Made by a program: the position numbers and the translations under genes. A stretch of DNA of 64,000 nucleotides from Diadema setosum (Eukaryota; Echinodermata; Echinoidea; Diadematoida; Diadematidae), in the NCBI GenBank assembly GCA_033980235.1, contig CM067067.1:26682451-26746450 (forward strand). Reading direction: 5' to 3'. This document shows positions 49,840 to 62,644 of this stretch, piece by piece (position 1 is the stretch's first letter; the number at the start of each line of letters is the position of its first letter). Under the pieces are notes generated by a model, which did no database searches, was not told the origin of the DNA, and was given only the letters and a program-made list of their open reading frames with translations.

Positions 49840-50105
49840 GTACTTTTGGTGGCCAAATGAGTTGAGTGGTCCACAATCTACAAGCACTGCTTTTTAGTGG
49901 ACCTCTCAGTTCTCTTTTTTTTTTCTCCTCAAAATATAACTTTGTATTTTCCCGTATACATACATCTTTATTTCTATTAGTTTGTTGTATATCATTTATC
50001 CTTCACACTCTGTACTGTATATATGCTTATGATGGATTTTCTGATTTACCTTGTGCTATGTTTTCTTGGGAAAAAAATGAGAATAAAATAAATGAAATGA
50101 AATGA
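49840..50105 (+). mobile_element. LINE 3' end with (AAATG)n tail
   Basis: The shared hairpin at 49868-49903 is followed by a T-rich 3' UTR, then GGGAAAAAAATGAGAATAAA and AAATG units at 50084-50105. It is 5'-truncated and has no coding sequence. Confidence 0.75.
49868..49903 (+). other. Conserved LINE 3' UTR hairpin, copy 6
   Basis: Stem GGTCCAC/GTGGACC, seven perfect pairs. The loop contains TCTACAAGCACTGCTTTTTA. Confidence 0.8.
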
Positions 50106-50532
50106 ATAACAAAACAACAAAAATACATCAAAGACATCAGAGACTTTTCACACTAAATGAAAAAATAAAGCGGAGTCAAGGTCAAGTAACCAAATCAACC
50201 CCTATTTCGAGGTGCTTGCAGAACTCTATGATAATAATGAATAATGACAATGATGCAGGTCGTCATAGATATCTTCAGGTGTCAGAGATTATATTCAACT
50301 TCCTAAAAATTTCGCTGCTCTGTTAAGTCTATTTGATTGCGAGTATATATAGTATAGTTAATATACATCAGTATTTATATGACGGACCTCCATTAAAATA
50401 AAAAGAAAAAAGTCACGATGCCTTCCCCCAAGAGAGAGAGAGAGAGAGAAATAAGTAAGTGGATACCAAATGAACTTGCAAATATGTTCAAAACACACAC
50501 GCACACACACAACCCCACACACACCCTCACAC

Positions 50533-50573
<41 letters not shown>

Positions 50574-51134
50574 GATACCAACATATGGGTCAGGCCTTCA
50601 GTTATCAAAACCGGAGTACGAATTGCGAATAAGAACCGGTAAATCGTTGATGGTGCTCAAGTAAAAACGCGAAACAATTAGAATCGCGTATTTCTTGTGG
50701 CATATTTGTTCTTATTTCATTGTCAATGTTTCTTCTACTAAAAACCAAAAGTTAACCAATTAAGGGAAATATTAAACAGTGTGTGAATCATCACCGTTTA
50801 TTCACATTATCATGTAGGCCCTACATCCAATAAATGTTTAAATAAATTTTCATTAACTTTACTCTGTGCTGTTTTGAATAATTATACAAAGTACCCAAAC
50901 TATCACTCGTGATTTCCAAGCTATTTTTGCTTTCAGTTGTCTTCTGTGATTAATGCACTTTGAGAGCAAATAAAACAGTGTGAAAGTTTAAATCAAAAGT
51001 AAATAAGATCTCGTTCCACATGGTATGATTGATGCATGAGGACAAATCACTTCCGGTGAGCCCATAGTACTTTTCACTGATGTACAGAACATACTGATTC
51101 ACCTATGAATTCATGAAAATCAATCGTATGTTTG
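50106..51134. other. Unassigned DNA with CA repeat
   Basis: (GA)n at 50431-50449 and (CA)n at 50492-50570; otherwise nothing recognised. Confidence 0.45.
50492..50570. repeat. (CA)n microsatellite, interrupted
   Basis: CA runs with CCC and GC interruptions, then a pure run to 50570. Confidence 0.94.
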
Positions 51135-51310
51135 TTTTTATTGTTCCATATTCCACATTTCACATTTCAACAAATAAACCATAAACATAAAAAAAAATGC
51201 ATGGGTGAATTGTCAAATACAACATTTAAGACAATTAAACATGTGAAACATGAGGAATCTACATAAAAGCATTGCTTGTAGAATGTAGATTCCCAATGGG
51301 GAATAGTGGG
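51135..51310 (-). mobile_element. LINE 3' end, minus strand
   Basis: Minus-strand hairpin at 51254-51293, an AT-rich UTR, then TGTGGAATATGGAACAATAA near 51150. The end sequence is related to the 23.6-kb copy. Confidence 0.65.
51254..51293 (-). other. Conserved LINE 3' UTR hairpin, copy 7
   Basis: Eleven perfect pairs (GGAATCTACAT/ATGTAGATTCC) enclose a minus-strand loop with TCTACAAGCAATGCTTTT. Confidence 0.85.
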
Positions 51311-51629
51311 GTGAAACCGCATCATTCCATGCCAAAATCCAACAACTTATACCCTAGGTCACTGCATATCTCAACCCACTGAAAATTGGACATCTAATAT
51401 TTTTTTTTTCAATTTCTGTTAATCATTTGCTATATAATCCTCGTATATATATACGCCGACTGGTTGATCCATCGTTAACGTTGACAGCAGCCCATTATGT
51501 TTGCCCACCTGCAATCGCAACCAGCATCAACCTTGCACTATATTTCGATCTGCTATACGTAATTTCACGGAGCTATATGCATAGCTCAGTGATGATAAGT
51601 TCGTCTCTCATATTTACCTTCTTCCTTCT

Positions 51630-51703
51630 CTCTCCCTCCCCCCTCCCCCCCCTCCCCCCCCCCCCCTCCCCCCCCCCCTCCCCCCCTCCCCCCCCCCCCC
51701 CCC
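51630..51703. repeat. Interrupted poly-C tract
   Basis: Runs of C broken only by single T residues, 74 bp. A comparable G/C run ends several other tracts in the window. Confidence 0.95.
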
Positions 51704-54418
51704 GCTTTGCTATTCATCACTGGGCTCGATAATTCCGTTTAGTTCTATACGAAGGATTGCATGAAGTGGTCTAACTAACTCCACCCCGTTTTCCCCTTGA
51801 ACGTTAAATAGTTTGTACTGTACTATGTAGCTTTGTGGTTTAAGCTACTCCGCCTTCCCACCAAAGATGTTATGACTAATTAAGAACACCTGATATTTTC
51901 CGCTTCTTTCAAAAGTGCGAATCAAATCTAGATCGTGTATATACATTGACCGTCAGGATGATATTACCAGCGTGAATCATTTCTTTGGTGGTAATAGTGG
52001 AATAGTTGCTGAAATTAATGTATCCTTTATATGCGACTTCTTAAAAAGCTATACAATAGATATACTAGGAACGCCATCAGCTGAAAGAAGTAAAATTTTT
52101 AGTCGTTCCCATTGGAGAGCTCTTTCCCTAACTCAACTATCCTAACTTTAAATCGGCAATGTGCCCGAATTCTTCCTCCACCCTCCTCTTTCTCGCTTTC
52201 TCGCGCCCTTTCATTCATTACTCTTTATCGCTTCGAACTCTGTTATACTATCGAAGGTAATCCGTGCGTTGTTTACATGCAGGCAAATGACAAAGTAATC
52301 AGAGTTTTTCCCCATCACTCAAATGGCTGTCCCGGGAAATGACACAAGGATTAGACAATAAATCTGAAATTATATAAAGCACTTCACTCATTTAGGTTCG
52401 TCGACTTCTTAGTTAACTTTGCCTTATGGGGGCAATTTTTCAGAGTTGCTACATACCAATCAAGTGTTCCGATAAAAGTGTATACAATGCCTCGTCAGAC
52501 GTGATTAACATAATCCGTTAAATAGCGACTCCTTGGTTAAACTTATTTCCTTCTGTGCGATCAAAACGGAAAGATAACAAAATCAACGACGGTAAGGATA
52601 AAACAGGCATGAGGAGAGTAAATAAGACATGAAAGAAAAGGAAAGGGTGAACATTGAGTCAGAGAGTAGAGATTGAATTGGAGAAAACTGGAATAAAAAA
52701 TAAGGGTGAACAATAACTTAGCAAATGAAATAAAAAACCGCACAAATTATCGACATATATTTGAAAGCTAAAAGAAGAAGAAGGCACAAAGACATGGATG
52801 AATCAATCGGGGAAGACCGGAAAGGGAGGGGCGCGGGGGAGAGGACATGCATAAAGGGGGGAGAAAAAAAAGAAGAAGAAGAGGTGCATGGTAAGAGGAT
52901 GTAGAACTTGACTTTGAAATAATACATGGCTAGGAGATGTATCCAATATCCCAGACTACATTTTTTTTCTTTCAATGTTTTATACCATGAAGTGAGCCTT
53001 GACTAACAGGTGGCACAACGCTAATTGATGTCGACTGTATCGACATAGTAGACTTCACATTTAATGTGGTGGATAAAGACCTCAATACTCACATCCGGCA
53101 CTGCGTGTTTGCTCATTATCTTCACGAGTTTTTCTCTTTTTTTTTTTTTAACAGCTGGATGGCGTATGATGTATACCTTCTCTTTTTTTCTTCTTTTGCT
53201 CTAATCCTCTGAAACGTCCTTGATATCGATCTTCGTTGTTATATAAATCAAGTTACACACATTCAGCCGGCCATGCATACTAAGTTGGTTTCGAATTTAC
53301 ATACATGGTTGTGTGCGAAGTAACAATACACCTGTGTACATGCGACGCCAAAGATGAATACATTTTTTTTTTCAACGAAAACTTACCAACATAGTGCCTA
53401 CTGTATAAAGATCATGACTCAAATACACTACTAGGCCTATATCCTCACTTTACAGGCATGATACTCTATAGAACAGTGCATGACCGAGCATTCACCATTT
53501 TTGTTACTGTATATTAAAGAATGTATTAGTATACATCTGATACTCTGTTGTATCACAAATCATGATACAACTACAGAATAGGCATCTATATTGACACATT
53601 CAATGGGAGGTTCATTAACGACTTGTTGAATAGATTAACGAACTACTTTTCTCGCCAATAATCGATTATTATAATCAGCCGTTCAAGCGTTTCACTTCGA
53701 ACAATGTTCAACTATGAGAAACGGAAGTATCGCTAACAATATCAACATGAAGATGTCACGGTCATACAATAGAACATATACCACGGATTACCCATGCTCC
53801 GCCCATACTCAAGGCCACGTGTCCTGGAAATCACATATCACTAAAGAAGCACGTGCCAGTCAACCAATATTCACCGATATTCGCCATATTCAGTCACACA
53901 GCGCTTCGCATTTTATTTTCCGCGCGCCAAACATGTTGAAATATTGTTTACAAAAATAATCATGCGCAAGCTCCTGACTGTGTTTTGTTAATACGAATTG
54001 AATTGAATGACAAGATAAATGTAGATCCATCAAAATTTAGTCTTGTAGTCTTGTTGACACGAATTGAATTAAATGTTTTTGTTTTTGTTGTTGTTGTTTT
54101 TTTTTTTTTGGTGGTGGTGGTAAAGAAATAGATCCTGACCAACAACCAGGCCTACCCCATCTCCTTCCAGTGGTTTATAAGTTAAGGAGATGAGTCGGGA
54201 ATTTTAAATTTAGATTCAACCACAACGTCAAAATCATTACATTTCATAATAGTTTTTAAACTTACGGACAAATACACACTTTTTTGCACTTTACGAGACG
54301 AAGGACTCATGCTATAGACAAGACGAGACGAAAATAGGTAAGATCAATTATCTTTGAGATGTAAGTGAAAGATGAAAGCAAAACGTTCATCACGTCTTGG
54401 AAATGAATGGAATCTTAT

Positions 54419-54420
<2 letters not shown>

Positions 54421-54455
<35 letters not shown>
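54421..54455. repeat. (AT)n microsatellite
   Basis: Uninterrupted AT run. Confidence 0.94.
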
Positions 54456-54460
<5 letters not shown>

Positions 54461-54698
54461 AAAGGGATGATGGAAAAGACAAATCAAGAAAACAGCAGGT
54501 AGACAATGAGTATATCATACCTCGGCCAATGTTGCATCGACTCGTGTGTGTATATGAATGCAGCCTTAGAATACCGTAACTTATGTTGAAATAAACGCAA
54601 TGAATAGTAAGTCGTGCAATATCAGGTATAAAGTCAGAGCGAGGGAATGGTGTTCACATCCTCTAGTAAAGATGCATAGTATGGTCATATTGATGAAT

Positions 54699-54732
54699 GT
54701 GTGTGTGTGTGCGTGTGTGTGTGTGTGTGTGT
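54699..54732. repeat. (TG)n microsatellite
   Basis: TG run with one GC interruption. Confidence 0.94.
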
Positions 54733-55369
54733 TACCAATCTTTCAGGCTTTTTTCTTCTCGACGAATAAATCTTAATGTCAACTCATGTGCGACATTCAC
54801 TGTCCAAATAACTATTTTGTCGAGTGAAATTTTGTTCAATTATGTGAATTTCCCATGAAATCGTCATCTTTCAAGATCATCTTGATGAGATACAATTCAA
54901 GCAACACCAAATGGGAGCAATAAGAGCAACGACACGAGTGAATAAATCCACTGGAAAGTATACTGTCATTTGAATCAAATGGAATCTTGCAAAGCAAATA
55001 ATATACTAGTGCGTGTTAAATTGCCATTGCATATTCGCTGTATACTAGTATCTGACATATTATTTGAATATCAATCCACTGATCTAAAAGTCATCATCTT
55101 CACTCAGCGTGAATGTAATTGCTCTCTCCGTTTCATTGCGATCACTCAGCGTCAACTTGTCCGATTTGTCTTTCAAGAGGGAGCTCTGACACGGAGTAGT
55201 ACGTGTACTGTAGTAAGGTGCAGAAAGAAAACAAAAACCGCATCAACAAAACAATGTTTGAAGCACGAGATTGTAACTTCCCGAGCAATCACGGAGACCT
55301 CGGTCTAACTGTTACTGTACTACGCAAAATGCCGAAATGGACTGATCGACTTCAAAACTTTTCTCGAGT

Positions 55370-55815
55370 GAAGTGAGCCCCGCCCACAAATTGTACTGTG
55401 TCGGAAGAGCTCTCGCGTTTGATTCGTCCGCTTGACAATTATAGGAGGTGTGGCTTCCATAGCGGGAACGCTTGATAATCATTGATTGACAGTTTGCGGC
55501 GCATAACAAAAAGGGTTAGAAAAAAGGCCCCGCCTAACGAAACACCACAACTGATTGTTGGATATCGTTGACGCATAGTACGCACACAGAGAGCATGCTC
55601 TCGTGCAAGCTTGCCACAGGTAATGGTGCCGATGCGATATGAATGTGAATTGATGGACTTGAAAGGTACTTTTTAAAACGTCGTTAGCTTCTGCCAGTTT
55701 TCAAGTTAGATGCCTACTTATCGCAGTCCTTACTGCTCCTTGGATGTGATTGTTGAAATTTGGAAACTTCTTACCGCGGCGTGCGAGGATAATCGCCAAT
55801 GTTCGGCCAGCCAAA
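55370..55815 (+). promoter_or_regulatory. Putative promoter and 5' UTR with GC boxes
   Basis: Two GC-box-like CCCCGCC words lie at 55378-55384 (AGCCCCGCCCAC) and 55529-55535 (GGCCCCGCCTAA). CpG dinucleotides are more frequent from 55370 to 55960 than in the flanking kilobases. No TATA box is placed convincingly. Several upstream ATGs precede the chosen start codon, one of them opening a 65-codon overlapping frame from 55710. The reading as a promoter rests mainly on the exon that follows. Confidence 0.4.
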
Positions 55816-56068
55816 ATGCGGTCCCCACTAACGGAGGTATGGATTTTAGTATGGATCATGTTATGGACACAGCCACGACTGAGTGTCGAAGTGTATGTTG
55901 TGGATGACCACATTCCACTTGTCGACACTGACCCTTTCATGGATGCTACTACGAGAAGTCCGGAAAATGACCGGAGTGCTGACTCCCAGTCGGACAGTAG
56001 GAGAACAGGTTCTGCAAATATAGATATGGATAATATCGAGGGACCCATTACCACAATTCTTCAACCAG
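55816..56068 (+). CDS. Probable first coding exon of a secreted or membrane protein, function unknown
   Basis: An ATG at 55816 in good context (A at -3) opens 84 codons plus one base, up to CAG|GTGAGT at 56066-56074, a near-consensus splice donor, giving a phase 1 intron. The N-terminus looks like a signal peptide: charged start (MRSPLTE), hydrophobic core WILVWIMLW, then a polar TQPRLSV region where cleavage could occur. The rest is acidic and Ser/Asp/Thr-rich (VEVYVVDDHIPLVDTDPF; SPENDRSADSQSDS; ANIDMDNIEGPITTI) with no cysteine and no domain I recognise. An in-frame TGA at 55747-55749 bounds the frame upstream. Phase 1 introns after signal-peptide exons are common in extracellular modular proteins. 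An ATG frame at 55710-55907 overlaps it in another phase and lacks these features. Later exons were not found. No gene symbol is justified. Confidence 0.5.
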
Positions 56069-57029
56069 GTGAGTTTGAAATAATTGCAAGTGGATAAAGG
56101 TTAAGGTTAAAGGATAAACGATAAATTTAAAGCTAAAGGAAAAAGAAGTGCCGATCTCACTGGAAGATCTACAAATTACAAGTCTAAAAAAAGTGACATC
56201 AATGGTCTCGGGAGTTATAAACCCGCATCATAAAATGCTTGGTTTTTATCTCATTCTAACCTATTGAAAGGATCCGTCCAAGCTTCACTAACTTCGCACA
56301 AGGCATTTCGAGAAGCAGAAAGAGCAGAGGGCCTGCTACTGGCGGGTCAGATCTATGCGTTGGTCCACTCGCTCCCCGGCGCACCGCTTAACAACCTCGC
56401 AAAGGTTCGCCAGCCGGTACTTTTTTGACTCACGAAGGGGCTTTCTTGGTTCTTCATATTATTAAATGCTAGCAAGGTTGCGAACGATGTCCATGCTAGT
56501 TAAACCGTGCGCTCACACCCCGTGGGCATGTAAACAAAGAGCTAACGTACAGAAGAGCGTTCTCCCCCTTATTCAGCATTGCTGGGAAGCCTTTCAAACA
56601 AGCTCTTTTCAAATAAAAGTTAAGTAAGAAAAGAACTAGAAGGCTCTTTTCGCTGGCATTTTAAAAAGATTGTCATCAGGTTCTACTAGTATCTACTAGT
56701 ACCCTTGGCTTATGGAGTCTTGGTTCTATTTTTTTTTTTTTCACAGCGCTGTACTGCAGACAGGAAAGAACAAAAACCGAGTTAAGATTCTGACCATGCA
56801 ACAATACATCAATGTCCTAAGACTCCTATGCAGGGCCTAAATTTCATTGCCCAGAGAATATTACTAGAGTCTAGTTCCATGGCCCAAGCAAGGGAAAGGC
56901 ATGTACTGAAATACCATCATTATACTTTATATGAAGTTTGTGTGAAACATTAGTAGTAAACTTACACCTGTTTCGCGTCATCAGTGTTTGCACAATTACA
57001 GTGTCTTATCATTTTCTGTGATACTGTTG
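56069..57029. other. Putative intron or intergenic DNA
   Basis: No exon recognised. 56270-56420 is less AT-rich and lacks stop-free frames with splice sites. ACTAGTATCTACTAGTA at 56685-56701 is a short repeat. Confidence 0.35.
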
Positions 57030-57135
57030 TAACGTGACACAATATGTACTCTGTTCTATGTATAGCGCCTTGAGTATCTTTTTTTAGGTAGAAATGAGCA
57101 CTTTATAAGAGTCTCACTATTAATATTATTATTAC
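57030..57135 (+). repeat. SINE/LINE-like 3' tail
   Basis: ATAGCGCCTTGAGTATC, then AAATGAGCACTTTATAAG and a tail of ATT triplets (57117-57133). This arrangement (GCGCCTTGAG, then CACTTTATAA, then ATT repeats) is common to animal SINE/LINE tails I know. The family is not assigned. Confidence 0.5.
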
Positions 57136-57254
57136 ATTGCACAGAATCATATCAACTTCTGTATCTTATGTAATTTTTTTTTACGTACAGTCAGTTTAAA
57201 TGTTCTGTACTTCTACTTTTTGGTTGGGACTAGAGTATAGGTTTCAAGAGCTAT

Positions 57255-57346
57255 TTAACCCGTTGAGGATGGTTTGATTTTGCTACAACACGCATTCCCA
57301 TAGACGCTTGCCCGAGTATACTCTGGACTCGTCCTCAACGGGTTAA
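57255..57346. mobile_element. Compact 84-bp TTAA MITE
   Basis: TTAA at 57255-57258 and 57343-57346 flanks an 84-bp element whose ends are CCCGTTGAGGA and TCCTCAACGGG, exact complements. Termini starting CCC with a TTAA duplication are as expected of piggyBac-type elements. Confidence 0.85.
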
Positions 57347-60300
57347 AATGGCATCTCAGAATTACAAAATTCAGTGTAGAACTCTAACTGAATATTGCAG
57401 TGAATTGATTTGGAAGAAATCAAGGGAAATGTTAATTCATACTCAGAGTGACAGAATTTGTATGGTTCCAATAACACAACTATTGTGACACAACATCGAC
57501 ATAATTGGTGTGTACAGTTAGCATACCAATGTCTAGGTAGTTATCAGTCAGCTGTGACCATAGTCATTGCCATGATACCTACACATTTGTTATACATTAC
57601 ACACCAGTAGGCCCACATCAGTTCAACAAAAAAAAAATTGAATTCATATATGCATTTTTCAGATATGGCCTGTGCAGTCCAACTCATTTTCCATGTGTTT
57701 GGTCCTGGGTATTTGTTGTTATGGCTATACAGAATGATATTCTAGATCTCTAAATCTCCTACACCTCGAGATGGAACAAGTCACAATGGAGTATGGTATG
57801 ATTAAGACCTTGCATTTGAATAACCATTTGCTTAGGGGAAGTACAGTTGAAATTATATTCATATCTGAAGTCCCACAACTAGAAATCTATGGCATGAAGT
57901 AAGGAGCTGCAAGCTCACATAGTTGGTACACATGTTGGTATGAATGTGAGCTGTATGGAAATGGGTTTAATTGTCACTACCTCAGTCTGGTGAAAACTTG
58001 ACAGTGATTTGAACAGTAGTAATGTGAAGTATCAATAGTTTGTATCAAAAATTGGAAGATCAAAAATCAAAGGTGAACAATTAAAGAGAATGACACTTTA
58101 AAGACTAAAGAAAATATTGATAAAAGCATGTAGAAGATATGTTGAAATTGGACAGATAGTAATATTATGACTGTTTGAATGACACAGATATATCTTTGAA
58201 ACCTGGATTCATGTCAGCTTACAAGACTGTGTTGTCATATGACATTAAAAAAGATATGTGTGTCCTACACATAATTATGGACCCTGCTATTTTCTGGATT
58301 TACACGAAGGAATGGACTCAACATATTTTGAGGGTATCATATGCTGGAATTAATGAAAGTAAATACAGCAACAGAGAGAATGTCTGCATTGAGAGAATAT
58401 AATTTTTGTGTACTTTATATACTGTAAGTTGCATTTTTTTAACTACCACAAAGAATACAATGCCTGTTGAACTCGGAACATTTGCCAGCTCTATAACCAT
58501 TCTGCTCTGAAGCCATATTGGCAAGGTAGGATTACTGTACAGAGCTTTTCTTTGGATGGGGAAGGGGGATGATTATTTCCTCAAAAAGATTTTTGACACT
58601 TTCTCCTTTTTTTATCACTCTTCATTAGAAATTGCCCTTCTTGACATGCCTTGTTGACCCTGTCTCGTGATTCAAAAGACTGTTAGTTAGGCAACCTGTT
58701 GCTCTTGTGCCTAACGCAGCTAAGTTCAAGCAAGGATTGGCTCAAAGAAATTGTCACTGTGGCAGGAGTCCACACTCGTACCAGGTATTTTTACAGACAA
58801 GCAATGCAAATTTTTGCAAATTTTTTGGCAGGTTTAGCGGAAGACATGGCATCACAAAATACCTTTCTGCTTCATATACTGTATTACCAGATAAAAATGA
58901 TGGCATTCTTTTATACTTCTTCCATCATGATAGTTCAATAGTGCAGATACTTAGAGTATAAAAATGTTTAGATCTGAATGTTGTACAAGCAATCAAGCCA
59001 TACAAGCAAATCTCACTCAGTTTTACAATTGCATACGTAGGTGCCGGTACGTTAATGGTCCTTTCAAAAGTTCCACCTTTCCTTACTGCTTGCAATGTTT
59101 TTTCTTTTTTTCCCCCACTGCACTAGCAGGTTTCTGTAAGATTATGACAAGCAGTTGCCTTTTATTTACATGTTGCCCTAACCTTGGTCAGGCCAACTGT
59201 CTTAATCCTATTAATCAAACTGTAACAATGTTTACCTTCTCTTATCTGGCCCAGTCACTCCATAGGACTCAGTTTCTATGTATGCAGTACACTGAATCTC
59301 TCTCTCTTATATTGTTGCAGCCAAAATCACTGGAATCATGGAAACTTACTTGTAAAAATGAAGTGACTGACAATGATTTTGGCACACATTTTTGTAAAGA
59401 ATTAGTATACTAGACTAAGTTCAGAGTTTTTTCAGAGTACACTCTGTACAAACACATTTTTTTTTTCTTTTTTAATTTCAAAAGTGACAACAGCAACTGG
59501 TCAGTGATCTTAATACTTCTTTGTGGTCTAACTGTCCTAGTACCAACGAGGGAAAAAGTGTGTGAATAGGGCGGTTGGAATTATAAATTGCATTCTGATC
59601 AAACATGTGCAAAGTCACACGGAGTTCAGCAGGTGTGTAAATGGTCTTTTGTCCTCAGCATTCTGCACTGTTCACACACGCACACACCGTGCACCTATTG
59701 CGCGGTCAAATGTGCAAGTTTTTTTTTTTTTTCCTTTTTATTTGAGCTCTAGGCAAACACTGATAGCCTCACAGTGCAGGTTGAATTTTCTGCCCTGTGC
59801 AGGAATTGAGTTTTGGTCTACAGTTGTCAGTTGCATGATTTCTTCTGCCTTGCCGACACATGGGGTCTGTACATAATTCATGTAAGAATTTTAGGGAAGT
59901 ATTCCTCCTCACTGCTAGTACTAATACTTTGTCTACATTTTGGACGTGGCACAGTACAACTTACTTTGATTTACAAGACCCCAAAAGATATTGCAGCTAC
60001 TTTTGCTTGTGGTGTTGTAAGAGTAACATTTTGCCTTGGTTGTAAAGATGGGCAACAAACCTCATTCAAAATAGAGCAGTTTCAAAGTTTCAAAGATTGT
60101 AATCATAGCTGCTCTAATGAAAGTAAATTTAACCTTTTGATTTATCATGTTCATGTTCTTCCACAGTATCACTTTACTGTCTGTGGGGTAGAGTTTTGAA
60201 TAGTGCATTACTTTGTGGCCGGCTGAAATCTGGCAATTGACAGGCATCAAGTGTGAATGCCTCTCTGACCTCAAGGGGATTAGCAGGCGTGTATCATAGG

Positions 60301-60593
60301 CATCTTAATCTTCTGGAGATAATGCTGTCATTGATCTCCATCCTCCTCTAGTGAAGTGACAGTTACAAATCAATCATAGTCCTTGTCTTCCTCCCTGCCC
60401 CCCCCCCTTTTTTTTTCTGACCAGGCCAGTCAGTTATCTTGTTCTTAAGCAATATCTCACCAGATAATGGACATCTCAACTGCATAATCATGGGCTAATT
60501 AAGACCTGCTGTTCTACTCAGGGGATTGAATAATTTTTTACAGTTTATGCTCTCAAGGAGAATGTAAGGAAACAAAAACTTTGCAGTTTAATT
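57347..60593. other. Unassigned DNA, possible intron
   Basis: Overlapping open frames at 58.7-60.2 kb show neither family motifs nor splice-site pairs I trust. C run 59111-59115 and T runs at 59458-59473 and 59720-59732. Confidence 0.35.
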
Positions 60594-60805
60594 CTGTACA
60601 AGCTGAAATTTTCGCGGTGGTTTTATTTTCGCGAATTTTGCGAATCGCCTTTGAACCGCGAAAATAACAACACGCGAAAATAACAACACGCGACTAACTA
60701 AGTTCAGTTAGACCCTCGCAACCGCGAAATTAACAACACGCGAAAATGTCCTCCAAGTAGCAATTCGCGAAATATCTGTACACGAAAATTTCAGCTCGTA
60801 CAGTA
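60594..60805. mobile_element. Fold-back MITE with TTCGCG motifs
   Basis: CTGTACAAGCTGAAATTTTC at 60594 is mirrored by GAAAATTTCAGCTCGTACAG ending at 60803. The interior carries CGCGAAAATAACAACACG repeats and TTCGCGAATTTTGCGAA. No coding capacity. Many marine invertebrate genomes have similar CGCGAAAAT repeats, to my recollection. Confidence 0.85.
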
Positions 60806-62644
60806 GATCCTTGAAAAATTTTCTTCATATTTTGACTTCACCAGGGCCCAAGTAAACTGTACAAATACTACAGAATCTCCTGTCCATTCATGATAATCAT
60901 ACAGCTTATAAGGCAATGTATGTATGTAAGATGAACAAATTGCTCACAGGTACCAGATGTGCTATATATTTACCCTGTCTTTCTATCGAAACATTTTAAA
61001 ATCACTTTTCAAAGTGATGAGGCGTGAATTATGGTCGTTACATTTTTCATTTCATGGTGAATTATGTGACATAACAATATAAAGTTTGTTAGACACTGAA
61101 TAAGCTCCTCATTATACTTTCTTATCAAAACGTACAAAACCTTTAGAAGGAAAAGAAGAAGTAGGAAAGAAAAAACAACACTACTAGTAATGTAAGATTG
61201 TTCAGTAATTTCGGCTTTGGGTGATAGTAACCTATTGATTGAAACATGAAAATTGAGACAACTGCAGATAATTTCGCAGGCAAAAAGGGCCAGTGTAAAA
61301 TGACTCTGATGTCATTGTGTGTACATCTCTGCGAAACATACGCATGTTAAGGAAGATGTTGTATGTATTGATAAAAGTGTCAAGTTTTTGAAGTGTTAAG
61401 ATAAATCTCATTGAATCTAAAATTTTAAAAGTCACAGCAATTCACCACAACAGGTACAAGTTACTGAAAATTCTGCTGCTGCTGCTCATAAATAGGGATC
61501 CCATACAAGTTTCATGAGTGTGAAGTTTATAGGGGATGTTGTACTTGTGTGATGTGTAATGGGCAGATTACCACCAGAGTTCTGAGGGTTTTTTTTTTAC
61601 CTCTTGTTCATACCCTGCAGTCAACAATCTCAATCTCACTTACATGGCAATTCCAATATACCAGGGTCAATGAAATCTTGGTCTATACATTCAGTGCATA
61701 CTACCATATTCCTTGGGAGGGGAGACGGAGTTTGCAATACATAACATGAAGAACTGCAGCTTTTAAGGGCATTGAAGTATGCCCCCACTGCCATGGGAGT
61801 TTGGCCAAGTCATGATTGTGTCACGCAGCTTGAAGAAAAAAAAAAAAAAAGAAGAAAAAAAAAAAGAGAATATGGCTGGGGGTTTTGCCTTTATTATTGA
61901 TACCAGTGCTCCGCTGCTGTACCTCATGCGGGCAGCTAATGTAATGGATCCTAAGCTAGCCCAGTGGGCAGAAATCTAAATTACAAGCATGCGATTGAAA
62001 CTTATACAACAGTGTGATAGCTATTCTCGGTGGAGTTGAAGTACCACCAATCCACCTGACTGCATGTACTGGCATGCAAGTGTGAAAGGAACCAAAAGTT
62101 ATAAAGGGGTAGGGGCATAGGGAGAAAGGGATAAGAAAGAAGCCAATGCATTTAAATCTTCATTGTCAAAGTCAGCAGCTAGATGTAAGATAATCCTGCA
62201 TTAAGCGTGTAGCAGGTCCTTAAACTTTATTGAAAGTCAGATATTCCAAAGGGTTCTTTGAGGATCTGCTATCAGGTGTAAGTCATTTTGACTAAGATTC
62301 TGCTTTCAGGAGCAGATGAAAGAAATGTCTCCATATCTATTCATTGAATGCATTAAATTGGGGATTATTTCTGAAGAGAGAAATTGGTACAAGAAAAGCA
62401 TTCTGCAAGTGTAGTATGCACTACATAATTTCAGGCACTAAATGAAAGGAAAAACAACACTATCCTTTGGCTGAAACCCCAAATGTTATTTGTAACAATT
62501 TCACACCATTGTTCACGATATTCTCTTGTCAATGAACCTGAAAAGTTGCTCGCAAAATATTCTCGATTTGTATGACTGTGAAGTTCCTCCATGCAGATCT
62601 AAGCAAAATCATATTTTGTATAGTGTATACATGTGGGCAACGTG
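60806..62644. other. Unassigned DNA
   Basis: A-rich run 61831-61867. No exon or paired repeats recognised. Confidence 0.4.

Larger units (their letters stand above)
51311..55369. other. Unassigned DNA
   Basis: No gene recognised. Poly-C tract 51630-51703, A/G-rich 52853-52884, (AT)n 54421-54455, (TG)n 54699-54732, and two similar ACGAATTGAATT words at 53993 and 54059. Confidence 0.4.

Noticed and set aside
54970..55308. 112-codon open frame upstream of the candidate promoter
   Set aside because: It opens at a non-ATG codon and shows no domain or splice signal.
55710..55907. ATG-initiated 65-codon frame overlapping the candidate exon
   Set aside because: It has no signal peptide or domain, ends before the good splice donor, and is more likely an upstream or chance ORF. 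It is kept in mind as a uORF.
58699..60199. Overlapping open frames of 80-149 codons
   Set aside because: Most lack an ATG at the start, and they have no family motifs and no convincing splice sites. Three frames overlap, as expected in low-stop T-rich DNA.
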